DNA of 5,373 nt from Candidatus Omnitrophota bacterium (lineage in GTDB: Bacteria > Omnitrophota > Gorgyraeia > Gygaellales > Profunditerraquicolaceae), in the NCBI GenBank assembly GCA_016867175.1, contig VGKF01000070.1, positions 1-5,373 on the forward strand, written 5' to 3'. Of the stretch, positions 1-4,459 are shown in pieces. The stretch's first letter is position 1, and each line of letters begins with the position of its first letter. Under the pieces are notes generated by a model. It had not been told where the DNA came from, searched no databases, and worked only from the letters and a program-made list of their open reading frames with translations. Position numbers and translations under genes: made by a program.

Positions 1-1
1 C

Positions 2-175
2 AGGGGTGGAGTTTCTTTGAAAGAGATAAACCCGCGCACCATGGAATCCCGGCTGATCAAGGGTTTATATTTTTGCGGGGAGATGATAGATATAGATGCT
101 GATACCGGAGGTTTTAACCTGCAGGCGGCATTCTCTACGGGGTATCTGGCAGGAGAGAGCGCAGCTATGAGTTAG
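2..175 (+). CDS. C-terminal end of a BaiN/HI0933-family NAD(P)/FAD-dependent flavoprotein (5' end outside window)
   Basis: Only the last 57 codons and the TAG stop are present. The visible peptide has the segments GGVSLKEINPRTMESRLIKG and LYFCGEMIDIDADTGGFNL, followed by QAAFSTGYLAGESAA. This is the conserved C-terminal FAD-binding end of the HI0933/YhiN/BaiN flavoprotein family, where GEM/LDxDAxTGGxN contacts the cofactor and the final helix packs under it. Members are cytoplasmic oxidoreductases with an FAD Rossmann fold. BaiN acts on bile acids in gut clostridia, but most homologues have no known substrate, so none is assigned here. The stop codon TAG is shared with the first bases of the palindromic element that follows. 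The family assignment is firm; the substrate is unknown. Confidence 0.85.
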   Translation, partial: RGGVSLKEINPRTMESRLIKGLYFCGEMIDIDADTGGFNLQAAFSTGYLAGESAAMS

Positions 176-246
176 GGACGGTTCTGAGTCGCGGTAAAAG
201 GTGTCCCCCTAGGGACACACTTAACCGCACTTCAGAACCGTCCCTA
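173..246. repeat. Palindromic MITE/REP-like element between two genes
   Basis: The element has perfect 15-bp inverted arms, TAGGGACGGTTCTGA (173-187) and TCAGAACCGTCCCTA (232-246). Inside these lies a second imperfect stem, GCGGT (191-195) with ACCGC (224-228). The core is GTGTCCC (201-207) with GGGACAC (212-218) around a CCTA loop, so the 74 bp can fold as one long hairpin. The outermost TA on each side could be a TA target duplication, as in mariner/IS630-derived MITEs. The GGGACGG ends also recall REP-like palindromes moved by RAYT (Y1) transposases. No transposase is present. Its mobile nature is inferred from structure only. Confidence 0.7.
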
Positions 247-249
247 ATA

Positions 250-1611
250 ATGTTAATGAGAAAGATATATCTGGCTTCTAAATCCAGGGCACGCCGAAAA
301 CTACTTAAGCTCTGCGGCTTAAAGTTCAAAGTCTTATCCAGCGGCATTAAAGAGGCAAGGCGAAAAGATAAGGGTTTATCTTACGCAGGCCTGGTTAAAA
401 AGAATGCTTTGAGAAAAGCGCAAAGGGCAGCTCTTAAAATAAAAAAAGGAATCATTATTGCAGCGGATACTATTGTAGTTCAGGACGGGCGTATTTTTGG
501 CAAGCCGCGCGATTTTAATGATGCGCGTAGGATGTTGAAGAGGCTCTCTCGGAAGCCGCAATGGCTTTATACCGGGCTTGCCTTGATTGATAAGGGAAGA
601 GATAAGAGATTAGTTGATTATGAAAAGACTAAGGTTTATATGGATAGATTAAGCGATGAAGAGATATCGCGCTATTTCACTAAAGTCTCTCCTCTAGGCA
701 AGGCAGGGAGTTTTGATATCCAGGGCAGGGGCGCCTTTTTTATCCGCCGTATAGAAGGGTGTTTTTACAATGTGGTAGGGCTGCCGCTACGTAAGCTTTA
801 TTGCATGCTTAATAAATTAGGAGTCAGGATGCTTTTATCTTTAGCTCTTGTATCCTCATTCTCCTATTTACTCTCTGGATGCTCTACAGAGTATAACCTG
901 GTTACAGGCCAGGAGGAGGCATTTTTTTACAGCACTGATAGAGAGGTCTCTATAGGCCAAGCAATAGCCAAACAGGTAGAAAATGAGTATAAGCTTAGCG
1001 AAGACCCCCTGGTCCAGAAGAGGGTAGAAGATATCGGTAAAAAGATCGTCAATGTTTGTGATAGAAAGGATATAGTTTATCAGTTTAAAGTCCTGGAGGA
1101 TGAAGAGATTAACGCGGTCTCTCTTCCTGGAGGGTTTGTTTATGTAAACAAAGGCCTGGTGGATAAGGTAGCTAATGACGATGAGCTGGCTGGTGTCCTT
1201 GCCCATGAGGTAGCTCATATAGTCGCCAGGCATAGCATAAAAAAGCTACAGGCAGTGATGGGTTACTCTTTTTTGCGGGTACTGACTGTGGTAGTTCCGG
1301 GTGGCGGCCAGGTGGGAGGAGCTGCAGACGCAGCCTTCCTTGAGTTAATGCTGGGCTATTCCAGGAAGGATGAACTGCTTGCCGATGAGCTGGCTACCCG
1401 CTATATGAAATTAGCCGGTTACAATCCGCGCTGTATGATAGATTTTTTAAAGACCCTGCAGGATGTAAATCGTAGAAAGCCGCTAAGGCCCAGGAGTTAT
1501 TTAAAAACCCATCCTTATGTCCCTGACCGTATCAGGGTAGTCAAGCAAGAGCTGGGAGAGAAGATAGGCTTTACCGACTATATTAATATAGAAGAGAAAA
1601 AAAATGAGTGA
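250..1611 (+). CDS. Maf nucleotide pyrophosphatase fused in frame to an M48 metalloprotease lipoprotein
   Basis: This is a single 453-residue frame with two complete domains. Residues 1-193 are a Maf/HAM1-type nucleoside triphosphate pyrophosphatase, which hydrolyses dTTP/UTP or modified NTPs to NMP and PPi in the cytoplasm. It shows the N-terminal phosphate-binding LASKSRARRKLL (8-19), AADTIVV with the catalytic Asp73, GKP (84-86), and the signature GKAGSFDIQGRGAFF followed by EGCFYNVVGLPL (150-180). Residues 194-453 are an M48 protease with lipobox LSGC (Cys211), zinc-binding HEVAH (319-323) and the third ligand Glu375 in ELLAD. Each part has the normal length of a stand-alone protein. Start ATG 250 or ATG 256 (MRKIYLAS, closer to the family's usual start) are both possible, and neither has a visible Shine-Dalgarno. 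The fusion is odd because Maf is cytoplasmic and the protease is normally exported; see the internal start at 829. Confidence 0.85.
   Translation: MLMRKIYLASKSRARRKLLKLCGLKFKVLSSGIKEARRKDKGLSYAGLVKKNALRKAQRAALKIKKGIIIAADTIVVQDGRIFGKPRDFNDARRMLKRLSRKPQWLYTGLALIDKGRDKRLVDYEKTKVYMDRLSDEEISRYFTKVSPLGKAGSFDIQGRGAFFIRRIEGCFYNVVGLPLRKLYCMLNKLGVRMLLSLALVSSFSYLLSGCSTEYNLVTGQEEAFFYSTDREVSIGQAIAKQVENEYKLSEDPLVQKRVEDIGKKIVNVCDRKDIVYQFKVLEDEEINAVSLPGGFVYVNKGLVDKVANDDELAGVLAHEVAHIVARHSIKKLQAVMGYSFLRVLTVVVPGGGQVGGAADAAFLELMLGYSRKDELLADELATRYMKLAGYNPRCMIDFLKTLQDVNRRKPLRPRSYLKTHPYVPDRIRVVKQELGEKIGFTDYINIEEKKNE
819..831 (+). promoter_or_regulatory. Internal Shine-Dalgarno and ATG for the M48 lipoprotein
   Basis: AGGAG (819-823) lies 5 nt before ATG 829, in frame within the larger fusion. 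Translation from here gives a perfect lipoprotein signal peptide, MLLSLALVSSFSYLLSG before Cys. This is a stronger ribosome binding site than the one at the head of the fused frame, where none is visible. It suggests the protease is also, or mainly, made separately. Confidence 0.7.
829..1611 (+). CDS. M48 zinc metalloprotease lipoprotein (likely separate product from internal start)
   Basis: This is the 260-residue product from the internal ATG, the same frame as the C-terminal part of the fusion. Residues 1-17 form a hydrophobic signal peptide ending in LLSG before Cys18, a good lipobox for signal peptidase II. That implies a lipid-anchored periplasmic or outer-membrane-facing enzyme. The body follows the M48C layout of envelope quality-control proteases such as LoiP and BepA. 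It has an N-terminal helical region (VTGQEEAFFYSTDREVSIGQ), a SLPGGFVYVNKGL strand/turn, the HEVAHIVARHS zinc helix, and ELLADELATRYM carrying the third zinc ligand and the conserved Asp. The C-terminal THPYVPDRI is the family's usual 'HP....R' substrate-side motif. No TPR domain is present, unlike BepA. Its stop overlaps the next gene by 8 nt. Confidence 0.65.
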   Translation: MLLSLALVSSFSYLLSGCSTEYNLVTGQEEAFFYSTDREVSIGQAIAKQVENEYKLSEDPLVQKRVEDIGKKIVNVCDRKDIVYQFKVLEDEEINAVSLPGGFVYVNKGLVDKVANDDELAGVLAHEVAHIVARHSIKKLQAVMGYSFLRVLTVVVPGGGQVGGAADAAFLELMLGYSRKDELLADELATRYMKLAGYNPRCMIDFLKTLQDVNRRKPLRPRSYLKTHPYVPDRIRVVKQELGEKIGFTDYINIEEKKNE

Positions 1612-2581
1612 CCCATTCGGAGTATTAGAGTTTTTACATTGGAACCACGATTGGAACAGTTATAAATATCCTGACCAGGCTTCACTTGATAAAATAGCAT
1701 TACTTATGAAAAAAGCAGGTGTCGGCTGGATAAGGCAGGATTTCTTATGGGAGGAGATTGAGCCAAGGCAGGGAGAGTTTGACTTTGTTAAATATGACCT
1801 GATTGTAGACATCCTGGTTAAAAATAAAATACAGATACTAGGCCTCCTGAACTATAGCGCTCCTTGGGCATCTGTCTCGGGTAAGTGGAATGACCCGCCG
1901 CAGGATAATAGCTTATTTGTCAATTATGCAGTGCAGGTTATTAAAAGGTACAAGGATAAGATAAAATACTGGGAGGTATGGAATGAGCCTGATTCGCGCG
2001 TCTATTGGTTAAATCAGGATGGGCTAAAAAGCTATTCTCTTCTGCTTAGGGATGTCTATCTTGCCGCAAAAAAAATAGATCTAGAATGCAAAATACTTAA
2101 TGGCGGGCTTGCCGAAGGGCTCTCCAGCGTAAATAAACTCTATGATAATGGCGCAGCAGGGTATTTTGATATACTCAATATACATATTTTTGAGCCTCCG
2201 CAGGATCCCGCGGCAATAAAAAGGGTAGAGGCGTATCCGAAACTCGCTTATAAAATAATGTCCAGGCACGGAGACGCTGCAAAGAAGATTTGGGTTACCG
2301 AGATAGGTTCACCCGGAGTAAAGTCAGGCATGCAGGTTGCTGATTGGTGGTTAGGCGGAAATCAGGATGAGTTAGAGCAAGCCAAGTGGCTTAAAGAGGT
2401 GTTCGCGAGCCTCTTAAAGGATAAAAATATAGGAAAGATCTTCTGGGCGTTTTTCCGTGACTGCAACAAACACTGGGATAATGGGGTAGATTATTTCGGC
2501 CTGCTGCGTTGGGACTATTCTTTAAAGCCTTCCTTTATAGCTTATCAAGAAATAACCCAGAATTGGAAGAAAGTAAAATAA
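1604..2581 (+). CDS. Clan GH-A glycoside hydrolase-like protein (GH39/GH5-like TIM barrel)
   Basis: This 325-residue protein looks like a complete (beta/alpha)8 barrel of glycoside hydrolase clan A. The acid/base motif WEVWNEP places the catalytic Glu at 128, after the fourth strand. WVTEIG places the nucleophile Glu at 233, after the seventh strand, the expected retaining pair about 105 residues apart. Other typical barrel segments are GWIRQDFLWEEIEPRQGEFD (41-60) and FDILNIHIFEPP (188-199). The C-terminal IFWAFFRDCN and YFGLLRWDYSLKPSFIAY are the usual strand-8 region. Substrate is not readable; GH39 beta-xylosidase-like and GH5-like enzymes share these motifs. There is no signal peptide, so it should be cytoplasmic unless exported otherwise. 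The gene overlaps the previous frame by 8 nt (ATGAGTGA), with a weak GAAGAG Shine-Dalgarno at 1591-1596, so it is probably co-transcribed and coupled. Confidence 0.8.
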   Translation: MSDPFGVLEFLHWNHDWNSYKYPDQASLDKIALLMKKAGVGWIRQDFLWEEIEPRQGEFDFVKYDLIVDILVKNKIQILGLLNYSAPWASVSGKWNDPPQDNSLFVNYAVQVIKRYKDKIKYWEVWNEPDSRVYWLNQDGLKSYSLLLRDVYLAAKKIDLECKILNGGLAEGLSSVNKLYDNGAAGYFDILNIHIFEPPQDPAAIKRVEAYPKLAYKIMSRHGDAAKKIWVTEIGSPGVKSGMQVADWWLGGNQDELEQAKWLKEVFASLLKDKNIGKIFWAFFRDCNKHWDNGVDYFGLLRWDYSLKPSFIAYQEITQNWKKVK

Positions 2582-2609
2582 AAGCGAACCACGTTTTACT
2601 GGTTCGCTT
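2582..2609 (+). terminator. Hairpin terminator after the glycoside hydrolase gene
   Basis: A perfect 10-bp stem AAGCGAACCA / TGGTTCGCTT with an 8-nt loop starts immediately after the TAA. The following bases (CTCCTTAG) are only weakly T-rich, so it may be a weak intrinsic terminator or an RNA 3'-end stabiliser. Confidence 0.6.
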
Positions 2610-2631
2610 CTCCTTAGTTAATCATCGCATG

Positions 2632-2668
2632 TCCTTTGCGAGAACCTTAGAATAGCATTCGCAAAGGA
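2632..2668. repeat. Inverted repeat / hairpin
   Basis: TCCTTTGCGA (2632-2641) and TCGCAAAGGA (2659-2668) are perfect 10-bp arms around a 17-nt loop. It lies between convergent transcription from the glycoside hydrolase gene and the tRNA-Leu gene. It has no T-tract on either side, and its function is unknown. Confidence 0.6.
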
Positions 2669-2676
2669 TAAATTCA

Positions 2677-2728
2677 GCCATATAATTTACGTCGCTATCA
2701 CTAAAGTTAACACTCCGTAAATTATGGC
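2677..2728. repeat. Imperfect inverted repeat downstream of tRNA-Leu
   Basis: GCCATATAATTTACG (2677-2691) pairs with CGTAAATTATGGC (2716-2728), giving 13 bp of pairing with a 2-nt AT bulge and a 24-nt loop. On the minus strand it lies about 65 nt beyond the tRNA 3' end and could stop or protect the tRNA precursor. There is no clear T-run. Confidence 0.55.
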
Positions 2729-2736
2729 TTCATTTA

Positions 2737-2794
2737 TGCGGAGGGAGTCCCTCCCTTTAGTTTGGTGCGGAGGGAGTCCCTCCCTTTAGTTTGG
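2737..2794. repeat. Two tandem 29-bp units derived from the tRNA-Leu 3' end
   Basis: The two units, 2737-2765 and 2766-2794, are identical. Each reads TGCGGAGGGAGTCCCTCCC followed by TTTAGTTTGG. A third, partial start of the unit is the tRNA 3' end itself (TGCGGAGGGAG at 2795-2805). On the minus strand each full unit carries a copy of the acceptor strand, CCCTCCGCA, and unit 2 sits next to the tRNA's encoded CCA. Each unit contains the palindrome GGAGGGAGTCCCTCC. The identical copies suggest recent slippage or recombination at the tRNA end. Confidence 0.8.
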
Positions 2795-2875
2795 TGCGGA
2801 GGGAGGGAGTTGAACCCTCATGTCTTGCGACACTGGCTTCTGAGACCAGCGCGTCTGCCATTCCGCCACCTCCGC
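2792..2875 (-). tRNA. tRNA-Leu(CAG), CCA encoded
   Basis: The minus-strand sequence folds as a class II tRNA. The acceptor is GCGGAGG / CCTCCGC with discriminator A and an encoded CCA. The D arm contains GGCGGAATGGCAGACGC, typical of tRNA-Leu. The anticodon stem is CTGGT / GCCAG, and loop CTCAGAA gives anticodon CAG (plus-strand 2840-2842). The long variable arm is TGTC-GCAA-GACA, and the T arm is GAGGG-TTCAACT-CCCTC. It reads the CUG codon. It has its own strong promoter and diverges from the AEC permease gene. Confidence 0.96.
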
Positions 2876-2887
2876 AAAAACAGATTA

Positions 2888-2916
2888 AGTATAACCTAGC
2901 CCTTCGGTTCTGTCAA
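2888..2916 (-). promoter_or_regulatory. Sigma70-type promoter for tRNA-Leu
   Basis: On the minus strand there is a consensus -35 TTGACA (2916-2911), a 17-nt spacer and a -10 TATACT (2893-2888). The tRNA 5' end is 13 nt beyond the -10, which leaves a leader of only a few nucleotides for RNase P to remove. Confidence 0.85.
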
Positions 2917-2927
2917 ACATAAAAGAA

Positions 2928-2956
2928 TTGCGGCCAATCATTTTTGCTGCTATAAT
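2928..2956 (+). promoter_or_regulatory. Sigma70-type promoter for the AEC permease-smpB unit
   Basis: -35 TTGCGG (2928-2933), a 17-nt spacer and a perfect -10 TATAAT (2951-2956) lie 26 nt before the AEC start codon. A good ribosome binding site, GAGGGAG (2971-2977), follows. The -35 box is only 11 bp from the -35 of the divergent tRNA promoter. Confidence 0.8.
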
Positions 2957-2982
2957 AAATCCTCTAAATCGAGGGAGAACTT

Positions 2983-3939
2983 ATGTTTCTTGAGTCTTTT
3001 CGGATTACCGGCCTTGCCGTACTGCAGATATTTATTCTGGGCGCAATAGGCTATTTTCTGGTTAAGAAAAATACCCTTGGAGAGGCTGGCCTGGATGCCC
3101 TTAGCCGCCTGACCATCGAGATAACGCTGCCGGCAATGATCTTCTGCCAACTGATCAAGGATTTCAGCTTTAAGCTATATCCTAACTGGTGGGTATTTCC
3201 GCTCTTGAGTGTCGGCATAACCCTGCTAGGCCTGGGCGTAGGCAGTATCTTTAGCTGGTTTATATCTACAGGAGAACAAAGGCAGCAGTTTTTGAGCCTG
3301 GTTACTTTTCAAAATTCAGGATATCTGCCGCTGGCCTTGGTAGCTGCACTGCTTCCCCAAGAGCAGTTGAGCCAGATATTTATCTATTTATTCCTGTTTC
3401 TTTTAGGTTTTAATGTTGTGATTTTTTCTTTCGGAATATATCTTTTGTCTTTCTCCAAGACTAATAAGTTTGCCCTGGGGAGCTTATTTAGCCCGCCAGT
3501 TATAGCTACTTTAATCACTCTGGCAGCGATTTTTTTCGGCTTAAACAGATTCCTGCCTGAATTTATCTTTCGGCCATTAAAAATGATAGGCGACTGTACC
3601 TTGCCTTTAGCAATCTTTGTGGTAGGGGGAAATCTCGCCCAGATAAGGCTAGAAAGAATTAACAAGAAAGCAATCTTATTGATGTCTTTGGCCAAACTGG
3701 TAATATTGCCGGCGATAGGGCTTTTTTTAATTTTAAGGCTTAGGCTTCCTCAGATGATAGGGTTATTGATACTTATTGAATTGGCTGTGCCTTCGGCGAC
3801 CTTCCTCTCGGTTTTTATACGCCAGTATAAAAAAGACGACCTGCTTATCAGCCAGGGCCTCTTCTTCGGTCATATACTCAGCATTATCACCATACCCGTT
3901 TTCTTAAGTTTATACTTTACCTTGGTTATGTTACGATGA
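2983..3939 (+). CDS. AEC-family (auxin efflux carrier-like) membrane transporter
   Basis: This 318-residue, very hydrophobic protein has about ten membrane segments. They lie roughly at residues 8-26, 40-58, 69-93, 105-124, 131-156, 168-187, 204-220, 228-250, 256-278 and 288-314. The layout fits the Mem_trans/AEC permease fold of two five-helix halves. Family marks include LTIEITLPAMIFCQL at 43-57 (the broken helix with LxLPxxiF), FQNSGYLPL at 109-117 (the N-G-Y-P motif), and the second-half counterpart ELAVPSATFLSVFIRQY at 266-282. Relatives in bacteria export or import malate, malonate or other carboxylates and small organic anions; the substrate cannot be read here. The start is supported by GAGGGAG 5 nt upstream and a strong promoter. 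The stop overlaps the smpB start by 4 nt (ATGA), so the two are co-transcribed. Confidence 0.88.
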   Translation: MFLESFRITGLAVLQIFILGAIGYFLVKKNTLGEAGLDALSRLTIEITLPAMIFCQLIKDFSFKLYPNWWVFPLLSVGITLLGLGVGSIFSWFISTGEQRQQFLSLVTFQNSGYLPLALVAALLPQEQLSQIFIYLFLFLLGFNVVIFSFGIYLLSFSKTNKFALGSLFSPPVIATLITLAAIFFGLNRFLPEFIFRPLKMIGDCTLPLAIFVVGGNLAQIRLERINKKAILLMSLAKLVILPAIGLFLILRLRLPQMIGLLILIELAVPSATFLSVFIRQYKKDDLLISQGLFFGHILSIITIPVFLSLYFTLVMLR

Positions 3940-4391
3940 GCAAGGTCATTGTCAATAACCGTAAAGCCCAGCGTGATTTTTTTGTTTTGGAGAGCATTGA
4001 ATGCGGGATAGAGCTTAAGGGAGGGGAGGTCAAATCATTGCGGGCAGGCAGGTTAACCCTTGATGATAGTTTTGCCCGTATTGATAAAAATGAAGTTATA
4101 CTGTATAATGCGCACATCAGCCCTTACGAGCAAGCAAGCTATTTAAATGTTGAGCCAAAGAGGCCGCGCAGGCTACTTTTACACAGCAGCCAGATAAGTA
4201 AATTAGCCGATAAGATAGCGCAGCGCAGTTTCACGCTAGTTCCCTTAAAAGCATATTTTAATGACCGTGGTTTTGCCAAGATAGAACTCGCTCTTTGCAA
4301 AGGTAAGAAACTCTATGACCGCAGGGAAGATATGAAGCGCAAGGAGTCTGACCTGGAGATGCGCAGGATTTTAAAAGGGAAGAAGAAGTAA
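3936..4391 (+). CDS. smpB: SsrA-binding protein SmpB
   Basis: SmpB binds the tRNA-like domain of tmRNA and carries it into the empty A site of stalled ribosomes for trans-translation. The 151-residue product shows the family pattern throughout. NNRKAQRDFFVLESIECGI at 7-25 leads into the strand motif ELKGGEVKSLRAGR (26-39). DDSFARI (43-49), NAHISPYEQ (58-66) and PKRPRRLLLH (74-83) form the oligonucleotide-binding barrel. The basic C-terminal tail, GKKLYDRREDMKRK (123-136) onward, becomes a helix that reads the decoding centre. Length is normal (about 145-160). There is no clear Shine-Dalgarno. The ATG sits inside the ATGA overlap with the AEC permease gene, so translation is probably coupled. 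The tmRNA gene follows after 65 nt, a common and functionally sensible neighbour. Confidence 0.96.
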   Translation: MSKVIVNNRKAQRDFFVLESIECGIELKGGEVKSLRAGRLTLDDSFARIDKNEVILYNAHISPYEQASYLNVEPKRPRRLLLHSSQISKLADKIAQRSFTLVPLKAYFNDRGFAKIELALCKGKKLYDRREDMKRKESDLEMRRILKGKKK

Positions 4392-4396
4392 CGTTA

Positions 4397-4427
4397 GGTC
4401 CCGGGTTGCCTTCGGCAACCCAGGACC
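4397..4427 (+). terminator. Hairpin after smpB (possible terminator or attenuator before ssrA)
   Basis: A 14-bp stem with one C-A mismatch joins GGTCCCGGGTTGCC (4397-4410) and GGCAACCCAGGACC (4414-4427) around a TTC loop. It is followed by CGTTTTCC, a short T-run. It could terminate the AEC-smpB transcript or separate it from the tmRNA precursor. Its 3' arm overlaps the next hairpin (4426-4459). Confidence 0.6.
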
Positions 4428-4459
4428 CGTTTTCCATCAATAAGAAATCAGAAAACGGG
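4426..4459 (+). repeat. Inverted repeat reaching into the tmRNA 5' end
   Basis: CCCGTTTTC (4426-4434) and GAAAACGGG (4451-4459) are perfect 9-bp arms with a 16-nt loop. The last three bases are the first three of mature tmRNA. The hairpin cannot form fully together with the preceding stem, because bases 4426-4427 are shared. It may mark a processing site in a read-through smpB-ssrA transcript. Confidence 0.5.

Noticed and set aside
868..1233. Minus-strand 121-codon frame
   Set aside because: It lies wholly within the M48 protease on the opposite strand, with no ribosome site and no recognisable domain; the plus-strand frame carries the conserved motifs.
2737..2805. Short tandem repeats considered as a CRISPR-like array
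   Set aside because: The units are directly abutting with no spacers, and the sequence derives from the adjacent tRNA.
2950..3150. Minus-strand 66-codon frame over the AEC promoter and gene start
   Set aside because: It is antisense to a clear promoter, ribosome site and N-terminus of the permease.
3384..3695. Minus-strand 103-codon frame rich in Lys/Ile
   Set aside because: It is the antisense of AEC transmembrane segments, with no start signal or family resemblance.
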